From assembly GCA_964418425.1 (NCBI GenBank), contig CAYQLT010000049.1, forward strand, positions 1 through 19,488: a stretch of 19,488 nt of DNA, read 5' to 3'. Made by a program: the position numbers and the translations under genes. A model generated the notes under the pieces. That model had not been told where the DNA came from, ran no database searches, and was given only the letters and a program-made list of their open reading frames with translations. This document shows positions 12,634 to 19,488 of this stretch, piece by piece. Origin of the DNA: CAYQLT01 sp964418425 (GTDB lineage Bacteria > Bacillota > Limnochordia > Limnochordales > Geochordaceae). Every line of letters starts with the position of its first letter. The stretch's first letter is position 1.

Positions 12634-14250
12634 TCAGTAGTCCATGTCACCCGACGGGTACGGCGGCTTCTTTTCCTTTTCCGGGATCTCGGAGATAAGC
12701 GCCTCGGTGGTCAGCACCATCCCGGCGATGCTGGCCGCATTCTCCAGAGCGGCACGCGCCACCTTGGCGGGGTCCACGATCCCGGCCTTGACCATGTCCA
12801 CGAACTCCCCGGTCAGGGCGTCGAGGCCCCAGCCGGCCTTCTCGTTGCGGATCCGCTCCACGACCACCGAACCCTCGAGACCCGCGTTCACCGCGATCTG
12901 CCGGGCCGGCTCCAGCAGGGCCCGCCGGACGATGTTAACGCCCACGGCCTCGTCCCCGCTGGCCTGCACCTTGTCCAGCGCCGGCAGCACGTTGATGTAG
13001 GTCACGCCGCCGCCGGGCACGATGCCCTCCTCCACGGCTGCCCGGGTCGCGTTGACCGCGTCCTCGATCCGGTGCTTCTTTTCCTTCAGCTCGGTCTCGG
13101 TGGCGGCACCCACCTTGATGACCGCGACGCCGCCGGCCAGCTTCGCCAGGCGCTCCTGCAGCTTCTCCCGATCGTAGTCGGAGTCGGTCTCCTCGATCTG
13201 CTTCTTGATCTGGTCGATGCGCCCCTGGATCTTGCGGCGATCCCCGAGACCCTCGATGATCGTGGTCTTCTCCTTGCCGACCCGAACCCGCCGGGCGCGG
13301 CCGAGCTGATCCAGGGTGACGTTCTCCAGCTTGATGCCCAGGTCCTCGGACAGGAACGTGCCACCCGTCAGGATGGCGATATCCTCCATCATGGCCTTGC
13401 GCCGGTCGCCGAAACCGGGCGCCTTGACCGCGCAGCAGTTGAGGGTGCCCCGGATCTTGTTGACCACCAGCGTGGCCAGCGCCTCGCCCTCCACGTCCTC
13501 GGCCACGATAAGCAGGGGCTTACCCGCCTGGACGATACGCTCCAGCACCGGCAGCAGGTCGTGGACGTTGGAGATCTTCTTCTCATGGAGGAGGATAAAG
13601 GGATCCTCCAGCTCCGCCTCCATCAGCTCCGGGTTGGTGACGAAGTAGGGCGAGATGTAGCCCTTGTCGAACTCCATGCCTTCGACTACTTCGACGGTGG
13701 TCTGGGTTCCCTTGGACTCCTCGACGGTGATCACGCCATCCTTGCCGACCTTGTCCATCGCCTCGGCCACCAGCCGCCCGATCTCCGGGTCGTTGCCCGC
13801 GATGGCCGCCACGTGCTGGATGTCCTGCTTGCTGTCCACCTGGATGGCCCGGCGCTTGATCTCGTCGACGGCCGCCTGGACGGCCCGGTCGATTCCCTTC
13901 TTGATGAGCATGGGGTTGGCGCCGGCCGCCACGTTCTTCATGCCCTCCAGGACGATGGCCTGGGCCAGGACGGTGGCCGTGGTGGTGCCGTCCCCTGCGA
14001 TGTCGTTGGTCTTGGAAGCCACCTCACGGCACAGCTGGGCCCCCATGTTTTCGTAGGGATCCTTCAGCTCGATCTCCTTGGCGACGGTGACCCCGTCCTT
14101 GGTGATCACCGGGGAGCCGTACTTCTTCTCCAGCACCACGTTGCGGCCCTTGGGACCCAGGGTGACCTTCACCGCGTTGGCAACGGTGCTCACGCCGCGC
14201 TCCAGCGCCCGGCGCGCCTCCGCGTTAAAGACCAGCTGCTTTGCCGCCAT
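12634..14250 (-). CDS. groEL: Chaperonin GroEL (60 kDa)
   Basis: The 538-residue protein is a full-length group I chaperonin that folds proteins in the GroES-capped cavity using ATP. VTLGPKGRNVVLEKKYGSP (about 29–47), the ATP motif GDGTTTATVLAQAI (86–99) and the C-terminal equatorial part (EEGIVPGGGVTYI and the LTTEALISEIPEK region) are all intact. The end reads PSGDMDY, with no run of GGM repeats, so the flexible tail is short. AAGGAGGGA lies 11 bases before the ATG at 14250. It is the second gene after groES, 60 bases downstream, under the same CIRCE-controlled promoter. Confidence 0.98.
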   Translation of the reverse strand: MAAKQLVFNAEARRALERGVSTVANAVKVTLGPKGRNVVLEKKYGSPVITKDGVTVAKEIELKDPYENMGAQLCREVASKTNDIAGDGTTTATVLAQAIVLEGMKNVAAGANPMLIKKGIDRAVQAAVDEIKRRAIQVDSKQDIQHVAAIAGNDPEIGRLVAEAMDKVGKDGVITVEESKGTQTTVEVVEGMEFDKGYISPYFVTNPELMEAELEDPFILLHEKKISNVHDLLPVLERIVQAGKPLLIVAEDVEGEALATLVVNKIRGTLNCCAVKAPGFGDRRKAMMEDIAILTGGTFLSEDLGIKLENVTLDQLGRARRVRVGKEKTTIIEGLGDRRKIQGRIDQIKKQIEETDSDYDREKLQERLAKLAGGVAVIKVGAATETELKEKKHRIEDAVNATRAAVEEGIVPGGGVTYINVLPALDKVQASGDEAVGVNIVRRALLEPARQIAVNAGLEGSVVVERIRNEKAGWGLDALTGEFVDMVKAGIVDPAKVARAALENAASIAGMVLTTEALISEIPEKEKKPPYPSGDMDY

Positions 14251-14310
14251 GGGAAAGGGTGTCCCTCCTTACCGCTCGATGGTACGGTACCGCCCGACCG
14301 TTGCGGCCGG

Positions 14311-14607
14311 CTACTTGCCCTCCTGTACTGCCAGGACGTCGCTCTCGCGCAGAATCAGGTACTCGACGCCGTCCAGCTTGACCTCGGTGCCGCCGTACTT
14401 GGCGTAGATAACCCGGTCGCCCACCTTCACCTCCAGCGGGACCCGCTGGCCGTTTTCCAGAAGCCGGCCCGTCCCGACGGCGATCACCTCGCCCAGCTGC
14501 GGCTTCTCCTTAGCGGTGTCCGGCAGGACGATGCCCCCTTTCGTCCGCTCTTCCTGCTCGATGGGCTTGACCAGGACCCGGTCACCCAGAGGGCGGATGT
14601 CCGCCAT
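14311..14607 (-). CDS. groES: Co-chaperonin GroES (10 kDa)
   Basis: The 98-residue protein is a complete GroES. It has IRPLGDRVLVKPIEQEERTKGG at the N-terminus, the mobile loop with IVLPDTAKEKPQLGEVIAVG, and the C-terminal VKVGDRVIYAKYGGTEVKLDG and YLILRESDVLAV strands. It caps the GroEL ring during protein folding. AAGGGGG lies about ten bases before the ATG at 14607. It leads the groES-groEL operon and follows the CIRCE operator by about 46 bases. Confidence 0.98.
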   Translation of the reverse strand: MADIRPLGDRVLVKPIEQEERTKGGIVLPDTAKEKPQLGEVIAVGTGRLLENGQRVPLEVKVGDRVIYAKYGGTEVKLDGVEYLILRESDVLAVQEGK

Positions 14608-14653
14608 GTCCGCTTCTACCCCCTTCGCAGGCTGAGATGGAGTCCGGACGTTA

Positions 14654-14680
14654 TTAGCACTCGCCGCCGGCGAGTGCTAC
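14654..14680 (-). promoter_or_regulatory. CIRCE operator (HrcA binding site)
   Basis: TTAGCACTC (14654–14662), nine bases, then GAGTGCTAC (14672–14680) match the CIRCE consensus with one mismatch in the last base. The site lies just downstream of the groES promoter -10, where bound HrcA blocks transcription. This is the standard control for groESL in Gram-positive bacteria; hrcA itself is not in the window. Confidence 0.97.
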
Positions 14681-14689
14681 CAGACCCTA

Positions 14690-14717
14690 AATATAGATCG
14701 ACCCGCAGCGGTGTCAA
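14690..14717 (-). promoter_or_regulatory. Sigma-A promoter of groES-groEL
   Basis: Read on the minus strand, TTGACA (14717–14712) is a perfect -35, and TATATT (14695–14690) is a five-of-six -10, with a 16-base spacer. The expected start site falls at the edge of the CIRCE element. Confidence 0.88.
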
Positions 14718-14791
14718 GGCCCCGCCGGCACTTCCCCCTCCACCTGGGGCAGGAGGCGCCCGCCAGCAATGGAATACTAGCCCCCAGAAAC

Positions 14792-15736
14792 ATGCAGCCG
14801 GTTGCGGTAGTAGCTCTGGGTGGGAATGCCATTCTCCGGCGGGGCCAGTCCGGGACGGCCTCGCAGCAGCGGCGCAACCTCCAGGAGACAAGCCGCCAGC
14901 TCGTCCGCCTCATCCAGCGGGGTTTTCGCCTGGTGATCACCCACGGCAACGGGCCCCAGGTGGGGGCCATCCTCCTGCAGCACGAGGAAGGCCAGCGGGC
15001 AGGCGTACCCCCCATGCCGCTGGACGTGTGCGTGGCCGAAAGCCAGGGCCTTTTGGGCTACCTGATCCAGCAGTCCCTGTACAACGAGCTGGTGCGAGCC
15101 AACATCGAGAAAAGCGTGGTGACCATCCTTACCCAGACGGCCGTCCGCCCCGACGATCCGGCCTTTGCGCACCCCACCAAGCCCATCGGGCCCTTCTATA
15201 CGGAGCAGCAGGCCCGGGAGATGGCGGCTCGGACAGGGCTTCCCTTGGTGGACGATGCCGGCCGGGGGTTCCGGCGGGTGGTAGCCTCCCCCCGCCCGCT
15301 GGCCATCGTGGAGGCGGAAACCATCCGGCAGCTGGTGCACCAAGGTGTGGTGGTGATCGCCTCCGGGGGAGGCGGCATCCCGGTGGTGCGCCGGCCCGAC
15401 TACGAACTCGAGGGGGTCGAGGCGGTCATCGACAAGGATCTCGCCTCGGCGCGCCTGGCCATCCAGCTTCACGCCGACCTTTTCCTGATCCTCACCGACG
15501 TGCCTCGCGTCTACCTGGGATACCGCACCCCCGGGCAGCGGGAGGTGCAGCGCATGACGGTGGCCGAGGCTCGGGCGTTTTTGGCTCGGGGCGAGTTCGC
15601 CGAGGGTAGCATGGGCCCGAAGGTTCAGGCCTGCGTGGAGTTCGTGGAGCGAACCGGCAAGCGGGCGGTCATCACTGCCCTGGAGATGGCCGAATCCGCA
15701 GCCGACGGCCAGACGGGCACGGCCATCGTGCCCTGA
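14792..15736 (+). CDS. arcC: Carbamate kinase
   Basis: The 314-residue protein matches carbamate kinase, which makes ATP and carbamate from carbamoyl phosphate and ADP in the cytoplasm. Landmarks are VVALGGNAILRRGQ near the N-terminus, LVITHGNGPQVGAILLQ, SQGLLGYLIQQSL, PTKPIGPFYTEQQA, VVIASGGGGIPV and FAEGSMGPKVQACVEFVE. The ATG at 14792 is chosen because homologues begin just before the VALGG strand; no strong ribosome site is seen there and the frame is open further upstream. No arginine deiminase or ornithine carbamoyltransferase gene is near. It is divergent from groES and followed after 25 bases by malate dehydrogenase, so the two are probably co-transcribed. Confidence 0.94.
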   Translation: MQPVAVVALGGNAILRRGQSGTASQQRRNLQETSRQLVRLIQRGFRLVITHGNGPQVGAILLQHEEGQRAGVPPMPLDVCVAESQGLLGYLIQQSLYNELVRANIEKSVVTILTQTAVRPDDPAFAHPTKPIGPFYTEQQAREMAARTGLPLVDDAGRGFRRVVASPRPLAIVEAETIRQLVHQGVVVIASGGGGIPVVRRPDYELEGVEAVIDKDLASARLAIQLHADLFLILTDVPRVYLGYRTPGQREVQRMTVAEARAFLARGEFAEGSMGPKVQACVEFVERTGKRAVITALEMAESAADGQTGTAIVP

Positions 15737-15761
15737 GAGTTCACACCGGGGGGCGAAAGCC

Positions 15762-16691
15762 ATGCGAAAGAAGGTCACTGTGGTCGGGGCTGGGAATGTG
15801 GGCGCAACCACCGCTCACTGGCTGGCCATGAAGGGAATCGCCGACATCGTGCTGGTGGACGTGCTGGAGGGCATCCCCCAGGGGAAGGCCCTCGACCTGC
15901 TGGAGGCCGGCCCGGTCGCCGGCTACGACGTCCACTTGGTGGGAACCAACGGCTACGACGAGACCAAGGGGTCGGACGTGGTGGTGGTGACCGCGGGCAT
16001 CGCCCGCAAGCCGGGCATGAGCCGGGACGACCTGCTCAAGACCAACGCCGGAATCGTGCGCGAGGTCATCGCCAACGTCAAGCGCTACTCCCCGGACGCG
16101 ATCCTGATCATGGTCACCAACCCGGTGGACGTCCTCACGTACGCCGCCTGGCGCTACACGGGCTGGGAGACCCGCCGGGTAATGGGAATGGCGGGGGTCC
16201 TGGATTCGACTCGCTTTCGCACCTTCCTGGCCATGGAGCTTGGCATCTCCGTCAAGGACGTTTCGGCCTTCGTGCTGGGCGGGCACGGGGATCAGATGGT
16301 GCCGCTGGTGCGCTACTCCTACGCAGGGGGCATCCCCGTCTCCAGCCTCATCCCCAAGGAGCGGCTGGACGCCATCGTGGAGCGCACCCGCAGGGGCGGC
16401 GGCGAAATCGTAGAGCTGCTCAAGACGGGAAGCGCCTACTATGCGCCGGGCGCTTCCATCGCGGAGATGGTGGAGGCCATCCTCCTGGACCGTCGCCGAC
16501 TGATTCCGGTGGTGGCCTACCTCGACGGGCAGTACGGCCACCGGGACATTTACGTGGGGGTTCCGGTCATCCTGGGCGGGCGCGGGGTCGAGAAGGTGGT
16601 GGAAATCGAGCTGACCCCCGAGGAGCAGGCGGCGTTTGCACGCTCTGTAGAGGCCGTGCGCACCCCGCTGAAGGCGCTGGAGCTACCGTGA
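15762..16691 (+). CDS. mdh: Malate dehydrogenase (LDH-like type)
   Basis: This 309-residue NAD-dependent enzyme interconverts malate and oxaloacetate. VTVVGAGNVGATTAHWLA is the dinucleotide fold and D33 marks NAD preference. Substrate-binding arginines are R82 (ARKPGMSR), R88 and R151 (DSTRF), and the catalytic pair is D148 with H175 in GGHGD. Arginine at position 82 favours malate over lactate. GGGGGG eight bases upstream of the ATG at 15762 supports the start. It lies 25 bases after carbamate kinase in the same orientation, with the phosphosulfolactate-synthase-like gene about 110 bases further on. Confidence 0.96.
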   Translation: MRKKVTVVGAGNVGATTAHWLAMKGIADIVLVDVLEGIPQGKALDLLEAGPVAGYDVHLVGTNGYDETKGSDVVVVTAGIARKPGMSRDDLLKTNAGIVREVIANVKRYSPDAILIMVTNPVDVLTYAAWRYTGWETRRVMGMAGVLDSTRFRTFLAMELGISVKDVSAFVLGGHGDQMVPLVRYSYAGGIPVSSLIPKERLDAIVERTRRGGGEIVELLKTGSAYYAPGASIAEMVEAILLDRRRLIPVVAYLDGQYGHRDIYVGVPVILGGRGVEKVVEIELTPEEQAAFARSVEAVRTPLKALELP

Positions 16692-16799
16692 GAATCGACA
16701 AACGGACCCGGGCGTACGGTTTCACGGGCCGGCTCCGGGCAGAAGCCTCCCTGCGCCGGCCCGCATAGATTGCGGGCGCCAGAAGGGGGTTGGGGCCTG

Positions 16800-17708
16800 A
16801 TGAGGCGCCCGCTCGCCGCTTTGGGAGCGGCGCCCGGCGGTTTTTGGGGCGGCTGCCTTTCCCTTCCCAGGCCGCCGGAGCGCCCCGGCAGCGGAATCAC
16901 CATGGTCATCGACAAGGGGCTGGCCCCGGGGGCGTTCGCCGACCTGCTGAGGGTGGCGGCGCCCTACGTGCAGCTCTGGAAGCTGGGGTTCGGCACAGCG
17001 GTCCTCTATCCGCCCGAACTGGTGGCCCGCAAGGTGTCGCAGGCCCGGCTGGTAGGGGTGGAGGTCTACCCGGGCGGAACCTGCCTGGAGCTGGCCCGGG
17101 TCGCCGGCCAGACCTCCCGCATGCTGCGGCGCTTTGCGGATCTGGGGTTTCGATGGGTGGAGATATCCGATGGAACCTTCGACATGACGCCCCGGGAGCG
17201 CCGCGCCCTCATCCGCCAGTCGGTGGAACTGGGGTTCGAGGTGGTCAGCGAGGTCGGCTCCAAGGACGAGCGCCGAACCTTCGAGCCGGGGCGGGCTGTC
17301 GAGCAGGCGGCGGCCGACCTTGCGGCCGGAGCCCGCTACGTGATTGTGGAGGCCCGGGACAGCGGCCGCGGGGTGGGCATCTTCGACGACAGCGGCCAGC
17401 TGAAGGCCGAACTGCTGGAGCAGCTGGAGCACGGCCTGGAGGCGGTGCTGCCCGGCGGGCAGGCGCTGGGCTCGGTGATCTGGGAGGCCCCCCTGACCGA
17501 ACAGCAGCGGTGGCTGTTGTTGCGCTTCGGGCCGGCGGTGGGGCTGGGCAACGTGCAGGTGGGGGATGTGCTGACGCTGGCTGCCATGCGCCTGGGGCTG
17601 CGCAGCGACACCCTGCGGGCGTGGAGCGCCGCCCCGGGCCGGCAGACGGACCCGGCGGGCAGGCCGCAGGTGGCCTGTTCGGTTGACGGGCCGTCTGGGA
17701 GCCGTTAG
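16800..17708 (+). CDS. comA: Phosphosulfolactate synthase-like protein (ComA/YitD family)
   Basis: The 302-residue protein matches the ComA/YitD family, which adds sulfite to phosphoenolpyruvate to make phosphosulfolactate. The family-like parts are ITMVIDKGLAPGAFADLL, YVQLWKLGFGTAVLYPPE, EVYPGGTCLELA, FRWVEISDGTFDMTPRERR, FEVVSEVGSKDE and YVIVEARDSGRGVGIFDDSG. In methanogens this begins coenzyme M synthesis; in Bacillus the YitD homologue is linked to sulfolactate in spores. None of the other pathway genes is visible here. The ATG at 16800 follows AGAAGGGGG and TTGGGG; the TTG at 16770 has no ribosome site. A small hairpin (16760–16776) lies just upstream. Spore-related sulfolactate is a reasonable guess for a Bacillota genome. 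Confidence 0.88.
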   Translation: MRRPLAALGAAPGGFWGGCLSLPRPPERPGSGITMVIDKGLAPGAFADLLRVAAPYVQLWKLGFGTAVLYPPELVARKVSQARLVGVEVYPGGTCLELARVAGQTSRMLRRFADLGFRWVEISDGTFDMTPRERRALIRQSVELGFEVVSEVGSKDERRTFEPGRAVEQAAADLAAGARYVIVEARDSGRGVGIFDDSGQLKAELLEQLEHGLEAVLPGGQALGSVIWEAPLTEQQRWLLLRFGPAVGLGNVQVGDVLTLAAMRLGLRSDTLRAWSAAPGRQTDPAGRPQVACSVDGPSGSR

Positions 17709-17723
17709 CATGTAACCAGGTTA
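17683..17723 (+). promoter_or_regulatory. Likely promoter of mrp with palindrome at +1
   Basis: TTGACG (17683–17688) and TAGCAT (17706–17711) are separated by exactly 17 bases. The palindrome TAACC-A-GGTTA (17713–17723) covers the expected start site, a position typical of a repressor operator. The promoter overlaps the end of the upstream gene. Confidence 0.55.
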
Positions 17724-17764
17724 AATAAGTGGCGGGCCGCGGGCAGCGGGGAGGTTTTTGGCGC

Positions 17765-18868
17765 ATGGTCACCCGAGAGCAGGTCATGGAGGTTTTGCGC
17801 ACGGTTCAGGACCCGGAGCTGCACCGGAGCATCGTCGATCTTCGGATGGTGAAGGATGTTCGCATCCGGGACGGGCGGGTGGAGGTGGACGTGCTGCTCA
17901 CGGTTCCCGGATGCCCGCTGCGCTCACAGATCGAGGCCAGCGTTGTGCAGAAGGTGAAGGCGCTGCCCGGGGTGCGCGAGGTTTCGGTGCGCCTGGGGGA
18001 GATGAGCCCGCAGGAGCGCCAGGCGCTGGTGGACCGGCTGAGCCCGCGCAAAGAGGCCCGCTCCCGGATTCTGGGGCCCGGCTCCACCACCCGCATCGTG
18101 GGCATCTCCAGCGGCAAGGGCGGGGTGGGCAAGTCCACCGTCACGGTCAACCTGGCGGTGGCGCTGGTGCGCCTGGGCCGGCGGGTCGGGATCATCGATG
18201 CGGACATCTACGGGTTCAGCATTCCCAAGATGCTCGGGCTCAAGGGGCGGCCCGTGGTGATCGAGGGGGCCATGGCGCCCCAGCAGGCCTACGGCCTGCA
18301 GGTTATCTCGATGGGATCGTTCGTGGACGAGGACTCCCCCATCATCTGGCGGGGACCCATGCTGATGAAGGCGCTGGAGCAGTTCCTGAAGGACGTGCTG
18401 TGGGCCGACCTCGACTACCTGCTCATCGACATGCCCCCCGGCACCGGCGACGTGGCCATCAGCATGTACCAGCTCATCCCCGAGAGCTACCTGGTGCTGG
18501 TGACGACACCCCAGGCGGTCGCCTCGGTGGTGGCGGGGCGGGTGGCGAAGATGGCCGAGAAGACCCGCCAGACGGTGGTCGGGGTCGTGGAAAACATGGC
18601 CTACTTCATCTGCCCCCACTGCGGGCACGAGGAGGACGTCTTCGGGCGGGGCGGCGGGCAGCGCATCGCCGAGGTGCTGGGCGTCCCCCTGCTTGCCCGC
18701 ATCCCCCTGGACCGTCGGTTGAGGGAGTCGGGCGACGACGGCCTGCCGGCGGCCGCGGATGGCGAGACGCCCCTGGGGCGGGCGTTCTTGGAAGCGGCCC
18801 GCACACTGGACGGCCGGTTTGCTGCGGTCTCCCGTAACGGGGCCGCCCGGGATGGCGCCGGCGCCTAA
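17765..18868 (+). CDS. mrp: Mrp/ApbC (NBP35-type) Fe-S cluster carrier ATPase
   Basis: The 367-residue protein has an N-terminal DUF59/MIP18 domain (VMEVLRTVQDPELHRSIVDL to VSVRLGEMSPQ) and a deviant Walker-A ATPase domain with GKGGVGKST at residues 117–125, DADIYGFSIPKMLG and LLIDMPPGTGD. C283 and C286 in FICPHCGH form the cluster-binding CxxC of the Mrp/NBP35 family. It binds and transfers Fe-S clusters to target enzymes in the cytoplasm. The ATG at 17765 follows GGGGAGG by ten bases; an upstream GTG at 17729 is less likely. Its own promoter appears to lie at 17683–17711. The 3' end overlaps the convergent LigD-like gene by a few bases. Confidence 0.95.
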   Translation: MVTREQVMEVLRTVQDPELHRSIVDLRMVKDVRIRDGRVEVDVLLTVPGCPLRSQIEASVVQKVKALPGVREVSVRLGEMSPQERQALVDRLSPRKEARSRILGPGSTTRIVGISSGKGGVGKSTVTVNLAVALVRLGRRVGIIDADIYGFSIPKMLGLKGRPVVIEGAMAPQQAYGLQVISMGSFVDEDSPIIWRGPMLMKALEQFLKDVLWADLDYLLIDMPPGTGDVAISMYQLIPESYLVLVTTPQAVASVVAGRVAKMAEKTRQTVVGVVENMAYFICPHCGHEEDVFGRGGGQRIAEVLGVPLLARIPLDRRLRESGDDGLPAAADGETPLGRAFLEAARTLDGRFAAVSRNGAARDGAGA

Positions 18869-19488
18869 TCCGGGCCGGCGGTGCCCCGCGGAGGTTTGAG
18901 TAGAGGCAGCAATGCGTCCAGCCGCTGCGGGCGGGTCATGGCCTGCCGCAGGGGGTCCTCCCTGGCGTCAAGCCACCGGGCAGCCCCCCGCAGGGTGAAG
19001 TCCAGGGGATGCACCGCCCGCAGCTCTTCCCACGTGACGGGCACGGCCACCGGAGCGCCCGGAAGCGGTCGGGGCGAGTACGGGCCTGCCAGGGTCTTGC
19101 CGGGCAGGTTCTGGTAGGGGTCCACGTAGACCCGCCCGGCCCGCAGGCGCACCCGGCGTTCGGCGGTCACCCGCTGCGGCAGCACCTGCGCCAGCGCCTT
19201 GCCCAGCACAGCGACCAGGCGGCTGGTCTGGGAGAAGGTGTAGCGGGCCTCCACGGGCACGTAGACGTGGACCCCGCTCGCCCCCGACAGCTTGGGAACC
19301 CCCCAAAGCCCCAGTCGGGCCAGCGCCTCCCGCACCCAAAAGGCCACCTCCCGGGCGTCCTCGAAGGTGGCCGGCGGGTCGGGGTCGAGATCGACCACCA
19401 CCATGTCCGGCCGGTCGGGCCGTCGGGCGGTGGAAAGCCAGGGATGGATCTCGATGGCCGCCAGATTGCCCAGCCAGGCAAGGGTGGC
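18865..19488 (-). CDS. ligD: LigD-type polymerase/primase domain protein (5' end outside window)
   Basis: The minus-strand frame is open to the window edge, so the N-terminus is missing. The visible 207 residues belong to the LigD polymerase (archaeo-eukaryotic primase-like) domain: LAWLGNLAAIEIHPWLST, then PDMVVVDLDPDPP with the D-x-D metal ligands, WGVPKLSGASGVHVYVPV, RVYVDPYQNLPGKTLAGPYS and FTLRGAARWLDAREDPL. In NHEJ repair this domain fills gaps together with Ku and a ligase. The stop comes soon after the domain, so any ligase or nuclease part must be N-terminal or on another gene; in many Bacillota the polymerase domain is a separate protein. The stop codon overlaps the mrp stop in convergent orientation. 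Confidence 0.92.
   Translation of the reverse strand, partial: ATLAWLGNLAAIEIHPWLSTARRPDRPDMVVVDLDPDPPATFEDAREVAFWVREALARLGLWGVPKLSGASGVHVYVPVEARYTFSQTSRLVAVLGKALAQVLPQRVTAERRVRLRAGRVYVDPYQNLPGKTLAGPYSPRPLPGAPVAVPVTWEELRAVHPLDFTLRGAARWLDAREDPLRQAMTRPQRLDALLPLLKPPRGTAGPD

Noticed and set aside
14281..14291. GGTACGGTACC palindrome between groES and groEL
   Set aside because: It is too short to be a terminator or processing site without further support.
11779..15609. Very long plus-strand open frame (1276 codons) across the hydrolase, groEL and groES genes
   Set aside because: It is antisense to clearly conserved genes and His/Gln/Arg/Leu-biased, as expected from GC-rich codon structure. It is not a gene.
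1..19488. CRISPR arrays and complete insertion sequences
   Set aside because: No regularly spaced direct repeats of suitable length, no transposase and no terminal inverted repeats were found.

Overview
The window looks like the right-hand end of a mobile or genomic-island region (about 1–7093) joined at a tRNA-Phe gene to a block of housekeeping genes (about 7094–19488). The DNA is very GC-rich. It has a HrcA/CIRCE heat-shock operator, sigma-A-type promoters, strong Gram-positive-style Shine-Dalgarno sites, GTG/TTG starts, a LigD-type polymerase and a YitD/ComA-like protein. Together these suggest a high-GC, possibly thermophilic or spore-forming member of the Bacillota (Limnochordia/Symbiobacterium/Thermaerobacter-like). 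That placement is inference, since no rRNA is present.

Island side (1–7093). This part is a row of small defence or stabilisation modules: a BrnT-like toxin with a BrnA/CopG-like antitoxin (78–651); a gene-poor stretch with helically phased short repeats (652–1544); an MNT nucleotidyltransferase/HEPN pair (1545–2313, minus); a Uma2-family nuclease-fold protein (2505–3080, minus); an intact DUF433 antitoxin followed by a broken DUF5615 PIN-like toxin (3171–3789, minus); a gene-poor gap; a degraded XRE regulator with an ImmA/IrrE metallopeptidase (4442–5159); an unrecognised secreted protein (5178–5765); and a tyrosine integrase (5773–7089). The integrase is split by one in-frame TGA. Its catalytic half keeps every catalytic residue but carries an apparent LysM-like module just before the HxxR box. 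It ends four bases from the 3' end of a minus-strand tRNA-Phe, the classic arrangement of an element integrated into a tRNA gene.

Core side. After the tRNA come two small Gln-rich helical proteins that look like tandem paralogues, a DUF2249-like protein, a large alpha-glucan phosphorylase (minus), a bacterial PC4-like DNA-binding protein, an alpha/beta hydrolase, and groES-groEL (minus) with a clear TTGACA/TATATT promoter and CIRCE operator. Reading right from the same divergent region are carbamate kinase, malate dehydrogenase, a phosphosulfolactate-synthase-like protein and an Mrp/ApbC Fe-S carrier ATPase. The Mrp gene has its own likely promoter with a palindrome at +1. A LigD polymerase-domain gene, cut by the window edge, converges on mrp.

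The observations most worth pursuing are the LysM-like insertion inside the recombinase catalytic domain, the TGAATG split of that same integrase, the toxin-dead/antitoxin-intact DUF433–DUF5615 pair, the unrecognised secreted protein coupled to the integrase, and the palindrome at the mrp start site.
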